Source of the DNA: Fermentimonas sp. | GTDB taxonomy: Bacteria; Bacteroidota; Bacteroidia; Bacteroidales; Dysgonomonadaceae | Direction of reading: 5' to 3' | DNA length: 64,000 nucleotides | NCBI GenBank assembly: GCA_028709385.1 | Contig: JAQVXD010000007.1 | Location: forward strand, 22,559 to 86,558 | Shown here: positions 29,245 to 37,271 of the stretch, piece by piece | How positions within the stretch are numbered: position 1 is the first letter of the stretch | Layout: each line of letters opens with the position of its first letter | Made by a program: the position numbers and the translations under genes | Notes under the pieces: model-generated | What the model saw: the letters and a program-made list of their open reading frames with translations, nothing else | The model's database searches: none | What the model was told of the DNA's origin: nothing

Positions 29245-29910
29245 ATGAGCAATAAAAAGGTCGACAGGCCAATTTTCGGCAACAGTATCTTAAAAAATAT
29301 ATTAGTGATGATCACTACAGGAATAATACTTGTTGTGATCACGTTATTATTCCTGAATTTATACACCAGGCACGGGCAGAATGTTGTAGTACCCCGATTA
29401 GAAGGTCTTCAAATTGAGGAAGCAAACATTATTCTCAAGGCAAAAGGTCTTCATGCAGAAATAGTGGATTCCGTTTATCACCGTGATGCAGTTCCCGGAG
29501 CAATTTTTGATCAAACGCCCAAGTCCGGCAACAAAGTTAAAGAGGGGCGATCAATTTATGTTACGATCTACTCCAAGAGTCCAGTGCAAATAGCTGTTCC
29601 AGGTCTTGTAGACTACTCAACCCGTCAGGCTGTTGCTCTTCTTAATTCGCTCGGTTTCACCCAGATCTCAATTGAAGAGGTAGCTTCAGAATACTCCGGA
29701 CTGGTTATGGCAGTTGAATATCACGGAAGATCATTGTTACCAGACGAAAAAATACCGGCCGGTTCTCCCCTGAATCTCAAAGTAAGCAGCAGCGAGCTTG
29801 CAGATTCTCTGGGTGTGAACGATGAAATTATAATAGCACCGGGAAGTCTGAATAATGATGCCGAAAATCAGTCCTCCGGTGAAGGTGGCTTCGATGATTC
29901 ATTTTTCTAA
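29245..29910 (+). CDS. PASTA-domain membrane protein
   Basis: A 221-residue protein with a short cytosolic start, one membrane helix (about residues 18-42) and two or three extracytoplasmic PASTA repeats (VVVPRLEGLQIEEA, VPGLVDYSTRQAVALL, and a degenerate third with IPAGSPLNLKVS). PASTA domains bind muropeptides in other bacteria. There is no kinase domain, so it is not a PrkC/Stk1 kinase; similar short PASTA proteins occur in Bacteroidota. It heads a run with an RNA pseudouridine synthase and ddl, which suggests a cell-wall link. The acidic, Gly/Asp-rich tail after residue 190 looks disordered. Confidence 0.88.
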   Translation: MSNKKVDRPIFGNSILKNILVMITTGIILVVITLLFLNLYTRHGQNVVVPRLEGLQIEEANIILKAKGLHAEIVDSVYHRDAVPGAIFDQTPKSGNKVKEGRSIYVTIYSKSPVQIAVPGLVDYSTRQAVALLNSLGFTQISIEEVASEYSGLVMAVEYHGRSLLPDEKIPAGSPLNLKVSSSELADSLGVNDEIIIAPGSLNNDAENQSSGEGGFDDSFF

Positions 29911-29921
29911 ATAAATACCTT

Positions 29922-31007
29922 GTGACAGAAAACGATTATGACAATATCGACTTTTTGCCGGAGGATGATGATGAGTTATTAGAAGAATCCGGTGATCAAA
30001 ATCAAAAATACGAGCATTACCGATTTGTAGCAGACAAGGGGCAAGGTCTTCTGAGAGTCGACAAATTTTTATCTGTACGTATTGAAGGAGCCTCAAGAAA
30101 CCGCATACAGCAGGCTGCTGAAGCCAATTCTATTCTTGTGAACGGTAATCCTGTAAAATCCAATTATAAAGTTAAACCACAGGATGTAATTTCTCTTGTT
30201 CTTGACTGGCCAAAGCGTGAGCTGGAAATCATCCCTGAAAATATCCCTATAAACATTGTTTATGAAGATGATGATCTAATGGTGGTCAACAAACCTCCGG
30301 GAATGGTTGTACACCCGGGTCACGGGAACTATACAGGAACACTTGTTAATGCAATTGCTTATTATCTGGGTTATAAAAATATTAAAGATATCGACGACCC
30401 CAGATTGGGATTAGTGCACAGAATTGATAAAGACACATCAGGTCTGCTGTTAATTGCAAAAACCCCAAAAGCTAAAACAAATCTGTCAGGTCAGTTTTTC
30501 CGCAAGGAAACAAAACGACTATATACAGCACTTGTTTGGGGTAACGTATCAGAAGACATCGGTACGATAGAAGGAAATATTGGTCGCGATCCCAAAGACC
30601 GGATGTTGATGAAAGTATTTCCGGAAGGAGAACAGGGTAAAACAGCAGTAACCCACTACCGTGTACTTGAGCGTTTTGGCTATGTCACGCTGGTTGAGTG
30701 TAGACTCGATACAGGGCGTACACATCAGATTCGTGTTCACATGAAACACCTGGGTCATACACTGTTTAATGATGAACGTTATGGAGGTAACGATATACTG
30801 AGAGGAACACGTTTTGCAAAATACAAACAATTTATTTATAATTGCTTCGAAATTTGTCCGCGACAATGCCTGCATGCTAAAACACTGGGTTTTGTACATC
30901 CGTCAACCCTTCAGGAGCTGAATTTTGATAGCGACCTGCCTGAAGATATGCAAGCAGTTATAGAGAAATGGAGAATATATACAGCTTCGAGAGATCTAAA
31001 TGATTAA
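29922..31007 (+). CDS. RluA/RluD-family rRNA pseudouridine synthase
   Basis: Converts specific uridines of 23S rRNA to pseudouridine. Seen in 361 residues: an acidic N-terminal tail, an S4 RNA-binding domain (about 45-95, RVDKFLSVRI), and the catalytic domain with NKPPGMVVHP and LVHRIDKDTSGL, in which Asp169 is the catalytic aspartate; later GRTHQIRVHMKHLGH. The start is GTG at 29922, 11 bases after the PASTA stop; no in-frame ATG is available before the S4 domain. RluD type is the best match, but RluC-like specificity cannot be excluded. Confidence 0.92.
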   Translation: MTENDYDNIDFLPEDDDELLEESGDQNQKYEHYRFVADKGQGLLRVDKFLSVRIEGASRNRIQQAAEANSILVNGNPVKSNYKVKPQDVISLVLDWPKRELEIIPENIPINIVYEDDDLMVVNKPPGMVVHPGHGNYTGTLVNAIAYYLGYKNIKDIDDPRLGLVHRIDKDTSGLLLIAKTPKAKTNLSGQFFRKETKRLYTALVWGNVSEDIGTIEGNIGRDPKDRMLMKVFPEGEQGKTAVTHYRVLERFGYVTLVECRLDTGRTHQIRVHMKHLGHTLFNDERYGGNDILRGTRFAKYKQFIYNCFEICPRQCLHAKTLGFVHPSTLQELNFDSDLPEDMQAVIEKWRIYTASRDLND

Positions 31008-31065
31008 GTTCTGTGATCAATCAAAAATAAAAAGGCGTCCTATTTGTTCAAATTTAAAAATCTGT

Positions 31066-32061
31066 ATGAAGAAAAATATTGCTGTTGTCTGGGGTGGCTA
31101 TTCAAGTGAAAAAATCGTATCCGAAAAGAGTGCCGAAGGAGTCAGTTCCTTTATAGACAACGATAAATATAACACGTTCAAGGTAAGAATAGATCGTGAC
31201 TCATGGGTGGTGGAATATAAAAACAATTATCTTCCTGTAAACAAAAATGACTTCAGTTTTACAGCAGAAGATGATAAAATAATCTTTGATTTCGCATATA
31301 ACACTATTCACGGAACACCAGGAGAAGACGGACTGCTTCAGGGATATTTTGATATGCTGGGTATTCCCTACTCCAACTGTGGCGTACTTGCATCTGCACT
31401 GACTTTCAATAAATACACATCTAATAATTTTCTGAAAAGCTTCGGAATCAAGGTAGCTGACTCTGTATTGCTAAGAAAAGGAGATAAGTTTGAAATCAAC
31501 ACGATAGCCGAAAAACTGGGTCTGCCAGTTTTCGTTAAGCCTAATGTGGGTGGGTCGAGCTTTGCTACTACTAAAGTGAAAGTGGCTTTGAAAATGAAAG
31601 ATGCAATAATTGAAGCGTTCAATGAAGCACCTGAGGTAATTATTGAGAGTTTTGTGAAAGGTACCGAAGTAACCTGTGGATGCTACGAAACAGAAAAAGG
31701 CATTACTGTATTGCCATTGACCGAAGTAGTGACTGAAAATGAGTTTTTCGACTATGGTGCAAAGTACCTGGGTGAGGTTGAAGAGATTACGCCGGCACGT
31801 ATCCCGGTAAAGCTCACTTTGGAAATTCAAAGGGAAACAGAAAGAATTTATAAGCTTATAGGAGCAAAAGGAATTATAAGAGCTGACTATATAATTATGG
31901 ACAATACACCTGTATTATTAGAGGTTAATACAACTCCCGGAATGACGGCTACCAGCTTTATTCCTCAGCAGGTGGCTGCAGCAGGTCTAACAATGAAAGA
32001 TGTAATAACAGAAATTATTGAAACAGAATTCAATAAATACAAGAACACTCAATCACAGTAA
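31066..32061 (+). CDS. ddl: D-alanine--D-alanine ligase
   Basis: Makes D-Ala-D-Ala for peptidoglycan. Seen in 331 residues: the N-terminal AVVWGGYSSEK motif, AYNTIHGTPGEDG, the ATP-grasp segment VKPNVGGSSFATTKV, and the metal/phosphate site LLEVNTTPGMTATSFIPQQ. The frame is open 22 codons upstream, overlapping the end of the previous gene; the ATG at 31066 gives the family start. It lies 58 bases after the pseudouridine synthase and 14 before the acyltransferase. Confidence 0.95.
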   Translation: MKKNIAVVWGGYSSEKIVSEKSAEGVSSFIDNDKYNTFKVRIDRDSWVVEYKNNYLPVNKNDFSFTAEDDKIIFDFAYNTIHGTPGEDGLLQGYFDMLGIPYSNCGVLASALTFNKYTSNNFLKSFGIKVADSVLLRKGDKFEINTIAEKLGLPVFVKPNVGGSSFATTKVKVALKMKDAIIEAFNEAPEVIIESFVKGTEVTCGCYETEKGITVLPLTEVVTENEFFDYGAKYLGEVEEITPARIPVKLTLEIQRETERIYKLIGAKGIIRADYIIMDNTPVLLEVNTTPGMTATSFIPQQVAAAGLTMKDVITEIIETEFNKYKNTQSQ

Positions 32062-32075
32062 AAAATATTAGCAAT

Positions 32076-33227
32076 ATGAATAATTCTGACAATCAGTTTG
32101 ATGATATACGCCCTCTGAATGACAATGAAGTACCAGAAGCTATAGCTCAGCTTTTAGCCGATGAAAGATTCAAAAGGGCTGTAGAGCAAATAGTGAAACC
32201 CTATACATGGGAACAATTTTCTTCTATGTTGTCGATGTGCAAGTCTAAATATGACTTCCAAAAAAATATCATTTACCCGATAATGAATCGGTTAATTGAT
32301 AAAACAACTGAAGAAATGAATGGTTACGGGTGGGAAAATATAAACGAAAACGAAGGTAATCTTTTCATCTCCAATCATCGCGATATAGTACTGGATGCGG
32401 CCTTCTTTAACATGTTGCTTTTCGATAAAAATAAAAACACCACCGAGATTGCCATAGGTGACAATCTGCTAATATATCCCTGGATAGAAAAACTGGTTCG
32501 TTTAAATAAAAGTTTTATAGTAAAAAGAGGGGTTTCGGTACGTCAGATGTTGATAGTTTCGAAACACCTGTCAGATTATATACATGATTGTATAAAAAAC
32601 CGCAATCAATCAATATGGCTTGCGCAGAGAGAAGGGCGTGCAAAGAATTCTGATGACAGAACACAAACGAGCTTGTTGAAGATGCTCACTCTCCACGACA
32701 GTTCAGACCCTCTGAACACAATAAAACAGTTAAATATCATTCCTCTCTCAATATCTTATGAATATGACCCATGCGATTTTCTTAAAGCAAAAGAGTTTCA
32801 GCTGAAACGAGACAATCCAGAACATAAGAAAAGTCAGGCCGATGACATTGAGAACATGTACACAGGGTTGGTAGGGTATAAAGGAAGAGTACATTTCAAA
32901 CTAAGCGAAAATATTAATCCTCTTTTAAGTGAAATACCTTCAGAAACAGGAAGAAATGAAATACTTGACAAGGTTGCAGTGATTATCGACAAAGCTATAT
33001 TCAGGAATTACTCTTTTTTCCCTGTAAATTATATCGCGTACGACATGATGACCGGCTCACAAAAGTTCTCACCTGAATATAGTGATGAGGAGAAGCAAAA
33101 CTTTATCAATTATATTAATTCACAGATTGAAAAAATAAACATTCCGAATAAAGATGAGGACTTTCTGCGCAGTAAAATGATTGAGATGTATGGTAACACG
33201 GTTAAAAATCACCTGAACAGCAAATAG
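32076..33227 (+). CDS. PlsC-like glycerol(phosphate) acyltransferase
   Basis: A 383-residue protein of the acyltransferase superfamily, probably for phospholipid or another membrane lipid. Seen: an N-terminal helical part, then SNHRDIVLD at the place of the usual HX4D catalytic motif (here the His and the second Asp are separated by five residues), FIVKRGVSVRQM, WLAQREGRAKN in place of the FPEGTRS block, and IPLSISYEYDP. It has no clear membrane helix. Position after ddl fits an envelope operon. Substrates are unknown. Confidence 0.8.
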   Translation: MNNSDNQFDDIRPLNDNEVPEAIAQLLADERFKRAVEQIVKPYTWEQFSSMLSMCKSKYDFQKNIIYPIMNRLIDKTTEEMNGYGWENINENEGNLFISNHRDIVLDAAFFNMLLFDKNKNTTEIAIGDNLLIYPWIEKLVRLNKSFIVKRGVSVRQMLIVSKHLSDYIHDCIKNRNQSIWLAQREGRAKNSDDRTQTSLLKMLTLHDSSDPLNTIKQLNIIPLSISYEYDPCDFLKAKEFQLKRDNPEHKKSQADDIENMYTGLVGYKGRVHFKLSENINPLLSEIPSETGRNEILDKVAVIIDKAIFRNYSFFPVNYIAYDMMTGSQKFSPEYSDEEKQNFINYINSQIEKINIPNKDEDFLRSKMIEMYGNTVKNHLNSK

Positions 33228-33235
33228 TTTCTGTA

Positions 33236-33856
33236 ATGAAGAACTTAATTTTCACTCTTTTGGTTATCTTATCTTTTGCCCTTATACAGGGGTGTGATAA
33301 AGAACCGGAAAGAATGGAAGATTTTCTTGCAGAGTTTGCTACTGTTATTAAACAAGGTGATTCATACCGCTTTGAGCTGGATAACGGTAAAATATTAAAT
33401 CCGGTTGAGGTAAAAGATTTTTCGGGAAGTAACGGCGACAGAGTAATTATTTACTGGACACCCGTAAGTGGTGATACAGTAAAAATAAAACGCATTTTAC
33501 CAATATTTTCAGGGGGTGTGCTTACTGAAGGATTCCCTGAAAGATATATCAATGATCCGTTAAAAATAATAAGTGTGTGGGTTGAGGGAGAATATCTGAA
33601 TCTAATCCTTGAAATCGAATATAATACTACTCCTCACAGTGTAGCACTTTTCAAAGACACATCTGCTCCAGGAACAGATCTTTATTTAGCTCATTCAATT
33701 AATAACGATAAACCGGGTTATCCGCAGGTTATGTATGCTTCGTTTAATCTTGACATACTACGCGGTCAAAACGGAGCTTCTGTGCCATTCAGATTATTTA
33801 TCAATACGAATAAGGGATTGAGACAATTCAATTTCACCTTAATTGGAACTAGTTAA
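33236..33856 (+). CDS. NigD-like lipoprotein
   Basis: A 206-residue lipoprotein with lipobox IQGC (Cys20). After the anchor come a small beta domain (residues about 35-105, with LDNGKILNPVEV) and a C-terminal beta-sandwich (LEIEYNTTPHSVALF ... LRQFNFTLI), the layout of NigD-like proteins of Bacteroidales. Function is unknown. It follows the acyltransferase by eight bases, and its last 18 bases overlap the end of the convergent TonB_C gene. Confidence 0.75.
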   Translation: MKNLIFTLLVILSFALIQGCDKEPERMEDFLAEFATVIKQGDSYRFELDNGKILNPVEVKDFSGSNGDRVIIYWTPVSGDTVKIKRILPIFSGGVLTEGFPERYINDPLKIISVWVEGEYLNLILEIEYNTTPHSVALFKDTSAPGTDLYLAHSINNDKPGYPQVMYASFNLDILRGQNGASVPFRLFINTNKGLRQFNFTLIGTS

Positions 33857-34696
33857 TGCAGGAATAGGATCTTCATCAATAGTGAAATCTATTGGAAGAA
33901 GACATTTCACATTCACTTTTTCACCATTATTTTCTCCCGGAATCCATTTAGGCATCAATCCAAGAACACGGATCGCTTCGTTATTCAGAGACTCATTCGA
34001 TCCGCTGACAACTTCGATGTTTGTTATTGAGCCATCATGACCTACAATAAAGGAGCACAGAATTCTGCCTTCAATACCTTGCTGCAGCGCCTCTTTTGGA
34101 TAGCGCATATTATATGAGATGAAATTAGCAAGTTCTTTTTCGCCATACTCATATTCCGGCATTTTATCCACTATTGTATAAATCTCACTGTTTTCTAATA
34201 TTGTTTGATCAGTCTTTGCATACGCTCTGGCTGTTGCAGAACTTGAAGGCTTTGTTGTGTACTGAGCATTTTTATTAAGCTTAAAGTACATCGGAACGTA
34301 AGTTTCTGATCTTACAATTTCTCCGTTATGACGTGCCGGTCTCCATGGAGGCATGTTCTGAAGAATACGTAATGCCTCTTCATTCAGCAACGGATCTGCC
34401 CTGTGAATTATGTTGAAGTTAGATAACGAACCATCTTTCTCTACTACAAAAGTATAAACTACCAAGCCCTGGGCATTTCGTTCAGCAGCATCTGCCGGGT
34501 AACTTAAAGTGTTGGAAATAAAACGGTGCATTTCAGGAGTTCCACCGGTATACATGGGTACTATATCAGGATTTTCAACAATCCTGTCACTTTGTGATAC
34601 CGGAGGGTTTTGAGCACTAACTTCTAATGTGGATAACGAGGTAAAGCAAACAATTAAAAATGTTGCTAACACAGTGTGAAATTTACGTAGTTTCAT
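33839..34696 (-). CDS. Secreted protein with two TonB C-terminal domains
   Basis: A 285-residue protein with a cleavable signal peptide (LEVSA followed by Gln) and two TonB_C-type domains. The first spans about 50-140 (YPADAAERNAQGLVVYTFVV ends within it, then PPWRPARHNGE), the second about 190-275 (YPKEALQQGIEGRILCSFIV, then PKWIPGENNGEKV). A true TonB would have an uncleaved N-terminal anchor and a proline-rich linker; neither is seen, so it may be a periplasmic accessory or decoy protein, not an energy transducer. It stands alone between ahpF and the convergent NigD-like gene. Confidence 0.82.
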   Translation of the reverse strand: MKLRKFHTVLATFLIVCFTSLSTLEVSAQNPPVSQSDRIVENPDIVPMYTGGTPEMHRFISNTLSYPADAAERNAQGLVVYTFVVEKDGSLSNFNIIHRADPLLNEEALRILQNMPPWRPARHNGEIVRSETYVPMYFKLNKNAQYTTKPSSSATARAYAKTDQTILENSEIYTIVDKMPEYEYGEKELANFISYNMRYPKEALQQGIEGRILCSFIVGHDGSITNIEVVSGSNESLNNEAIRVLGLMPKWIPGENNGEKVNVKCLLPIDFTIDEDPIPALTSSN

Positions 34697-34735
34697 GTAA
34701 AATATTCTCTGGACTATTTTTTTGTATTAATCATA

Positions 34736-34743
34736 CAAACTTA
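34736..34743 (-). promoter_or_regulatory. Possible -7 element for the TonB_C gene
   Basis: Minus-strand TAAGTTTG matches TAnnTTTG 39 bases upstream of the ATG at 34696. It lies in the 86-base gap after the ahpF stop; no well-spaced TTG is seen. Confidence 0.35.
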
Positions 34744-34782
34744 CATAAAATTTCTGATTCTACGATAACAGCAAATGCTCTT

Positions 34783-36339
34783 TTAAGAAATTACGCCGCG
34801 AATTCTGTCGTCAAATGCAGTAAGTGCCGCTTTTGCCCCATCTCCCATAGAAGTTATAATTTGTTTGTAGGGTACGGTTGTAACATCTCCAGCTGCATAA
34901 ATACCGGGAACATTTGTGCGACCATGTGAATCAATTTCAATCTCGCCGTATTTACTTATATCCACTAAACCTTTAAATACTGAGCTGTTGGGAGCCAGGC
35001 CAATCTGAACGAATACACCATCTGCATCTACTATCCTTTCCTGCTCTGTATTCCGATCCTTTACTTTCAAGCCACTTACCTTTTCACCATTGCCAATTAT
35101 TTCTGTTGTTTGTGAACTTAAGAACACCTCTACATTGGGTAATGAAGCAACTTTCTCCTGCAGTACTTTATCTGCTTTAAGTTCATCAAGAAACTCAAAA
35201 ACGGTTACTTTTGAACATATTGCGGAAAGATCAATTGCTGCTTCTATTCCTGAATTTCCCCCGCCAATAACAGCTACATGTTTATCTTTATAAAACGGTC
35301 CGTCACAATGCACACAGAAGGCAACTCCTTTTCCAATGTGGTCGGATTCACCGGGCACATTCAGTTTTTTCCAATTTGCGCCTGTTGCAATGATAAGTGC
35401 ATCTGTTGCAAATCTTTCTCCACCTTTTACATTAATAACCTTTTCACTGCCGTCTAACTCAACATTTTCAACTAACCTGTGCTCAAGAATTGAAATTGGA
35501 TATTCTTCCATATGTTTTCTAAGATCAGCCGTTAGATTTTCACCAGTTGTTTTAGGTACAGAAATCAGATTCTCGACACCCAGTGTCTCCTTTACCTGGC
35601 CTCCCACTGTCTCTGCAAGCAGGGCAACATTTAGTCCTTTTCGTGCAGAATATATCGCAGCAGAAGCGCCTGCAGGTCCTCCGCCAATAACAATAACATC
35701 AAATTTCCTGGCTTCTGTTTCAGCAGTACTAACATCTTCTGAACCATACTTCTCTTCAAGCTTTGTAAGTAGAGTACCGAATTCTCCCCTTCCTACGTGA
35801 AGTAGTTCTCCATCAGTATATACTGCAGGTACTGCCTGTATCTTAAGTGATTCAACCTCTTCCTTGTAAATCGATCCGTCAACCATCTCATGAGTTATAT
35901 TTGGGTTTATAATTGTCATAAGATTTAGTGCCTGCACGACATCCGGACAGTTGGTACATGTAAGTGAAACATATGTTGTAAGCTTAATTTCACCCTTCAA
36001 AGATTGCACTCTTTTTCTGATATACTCATCCGGTTGATTTTTGCCTTTACCGTCGCAGTTTAACACAGCCAGTAAAAGAGAAGTAAACTCATGACCATTG
36101 GGTATACCTCTAAAATATATACCGGTCTTCTCTCCATTCTTAAGCAGGTTGAAGGAGATTGAATCGCCATTGTTTATTTTTAGAGAAAATTTAGGTGAAC
36201 TGACTACAACATCTTCCAGTAGCTCAATCAGCTCATTATAGCTTTCGTGTTCCTGAGATGCGTATACATCAAATTGATAATCAGATTCTAAATTTGCGAA
36301 AATCGCTTTTAACTGTTCTTTTAATGAATTATCGAGCAT
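34783..36339 (-). CDS. ahpF: Alkyl hydroperoxide reductase subunit F
   Basis: Flavoprotein that passes electrons from NADH to AhpC for peroxide removal. Seen in 518 residues: an N-terminal double thioredoxin-fold domain with TCTNCPDV (Cys128/Cys131), an FAD motif VIGGGPAGASAAIYSA, the thioredoxin-reductase-like redox site FCVHCDGPF (Cys342/Cys345), an NADH motif VIGGGNSGIEAA and the C-terminal GIYAAGDVTTVPYKQI. It follows ahpC on the same strand with a 96-base gap containing a hairpin. Confidence 0.96.
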   Translation of the reverse strand: MLDNSLKEQLKAIFANLESDYQFDVYASQEHESYNELIELLEDVVVSSPKFSLKINNGDSISFNLLKNGEKTGIYFRGIPNGHEFTSLLLAVLNCDGKGKNQPDEYIRKRVQSLKGEIKLTTYVSLTCTNCPDVVQALNLMTIINPNITHEMVDGSIYKEEVESLKIQAVPAVYTDGELLHVGRGEFGTLLTKLEEKYGSEDVSTAETEARKFDVIVIGGGPAGASAAIYSARKGLNVALLAETVGGQVKETLGVENLISVPKTTGENLTADLRKHMEEYPISILEHRLVENVELDGSEKVINVKGGERFATDALIIATGANWKKLNVPGESDHIGKGVAFCVHCDGPFYKDKHVAVIGGGNSGIEAAIDLSAICSKVTVFEFLDELKADKVLQEKVASLPNVEVFLSSQTTEIIGNGEKVSGLKVKDRNTEQERIVDADGVFVQIGLAPNSSVFKGLVDISKYGEIEIDSHGRTNVPGIYAAGDVTTVPYKQIITSMGDGAKAALTAFDDRIRGVIS

Positions 36340-36365
36340 AATTTTTTATATCTTTTTTAATATAA

Positions 36366-36420
36366 AAAGCCCTCTGGAAATATTCATGGACCATCCATAG
36401 AAAATAGATCAGAGGGCTTT
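36366..36420 (-). terminator. Intercistronic hairpin between ahpC and ahpF (partial terminator)
   Basis: An 11-bp outer stem (36366-36376 with 36410-36420) encloses a second 5-bp hairpin ATGGA/TCCAT (36386-36398). On the minus strand it follows ahpC by 15 bases and is followed by a short T-run. It should reduce read-through into ahpF or protect the ahpC 3' end. Confidence 0.7.
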
Positions 36421-36435
36421 AAAATTGAGTTTTAC

Positions 36436-37002
36436 TTAAATTTTCCCTACTAGATCAATGCTTGGTTTAAGGGTTTCTTTACCTTTTTCCCAGTTAGCGG
36501 GACAAACTTCATCTTCGTGTTCAGCTACAAACTGAGCTGCTTCAATCTTCCGAACAAGTTCTGTTGCATTTCGTCCGATCGGACCGTCATTCACCTCCAG
36601 TACTTTAACAATACCTTCGGGATTGGCAACAAATGTTCCTCTGTATGCCGTATAATCTTCTTCGTTTAATACACCAAATGCGCGACTAAGCTCACCTGTA
36701 TGATCTGCTAGCATCGGATATGTAATTTTACTTATGCTCTCCGATGTGTCATGCCAGGCTTTATGTGTAAAATGAGAATCGGTACTTACAGAATATACTT
36801 CTACTCCAATTGATTGTAGATATTCATATTTTTCTGCAACATCAACAAGTTCGGTAGGACATACGAAAGTAAAGTCGGCAGGGTAAAAGAAAAATACCGA
36901 CCATTTTCCTAATGCGTCTTTGTCTGTAACTGTTTTAAACTCACCATTATGATAAGCTTGTACTTTAAACTCTGGAATTCTTGAATTAATAATAGGTTGC
37001 AT
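36436..37002 (-). CDS. ahpC: Alkyl hydroperoxide reductase subunit C (2-Cys peroxiredoxin)
   Basis: Reduces hydrogen peroxide and organic peroxides. Seen in 188 residues: the peroxidatic cysteine in DFTFVCPTE (Cys48), the resolving cysteine in DEVCPANW (Cys167), and the AhpC1-type end SIDLVGKI without the YF motif of easily over-oxidised eukaryotic enzymes. First gene of ahpC-ahpF. Its promoter carries an OxyR-type dyad (listed separately), so peroxide induction is likely. Confidence 0.97.
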   Translation of the reverse strand: MQPIINSRIPEFKVQAYHNGEFKTVTDKDALGKWSVFFFYPADFTFVCPTELVDVAEKYEYLQSIGVEVYSVSTDSHFTHKAWHDTSESISKITYPMLADHTGELSRAFGVLNEEDYTAYRGTFVANPEGIVKVLEVNDGPIGRNATELVRKIEAAQFVAEHEDEVCPANWEKGKETLKPSIDLVGKI

Positions 37003-37033
37003 ATAAATTAACTTTTAGTATTTGTAAACGGTG

Positions 37034-37041
37034 CAAAGATA
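37034..37041 (-). promoter_or_regulatory. Predicted -7 element of ahpC
   Basis: Minus-strand TATCTTTG matches the consensus 31 bases before the ahpC ATG. No TTG lies 19-21 bases upstream, as expected for a promoter that needs an activator. Confidence 0.55.
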
Positions 37042-37042
37042 A

Positions 37043-37059
37043 GATAGTTTGCAGCTATC
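37043..37059. promoter_or_regulatory. OxyR-type operator half-site at the ahpC promoter
   Basis: A 17-bp dyad with arms GATAG and CTATC. Its core at 37044-37058 agrees at all ten defined positions with the ATAGnTnnnAnCTAT half of the OxyR consensus. Seven bases further (from 37066) a second, weaker match agrees at about six of ten positions. The site touches the upstream edge of the ahpC -7 element. Confidence 0.6.
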
Positions 37060-37242
37060 ATAAAGCTATACAATATCAATAATATCTATCCGCAACCTCT
37101 AACTTTTAATTTCGTTTAAGTGAAACTATTTATCTTAAACGTATAATAAGCAACTTACTTAAGCCATTTGTTCATCATAAAATAAATATTAATCACTATT
37201 TCATATTATGTAGATATTTAAGAGATTCTCGTTGGAAAAACG

Positions 37243-37250
37243 TATCTTTG
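37243..37250 (+). promoter_or_regulatory. Predicted -7 element of typA
   Basis: TATCTTTG followed by CACCC matches the consensus 21 bases before the typA ATG at 37272; no well-spaced TTG is seen upstream. Confidence 0.5.
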
Positions 37251-37271
37251 CACCCTAAAAAGATTGTTTTT

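Noticed and set aside
35336..35800. Open frame of 154 codons opposite ahpF
   Set aside because: It is a shadow of ahpF on the other strand, low-complexity in Ser/Pro, with no promoter or family resemblance.
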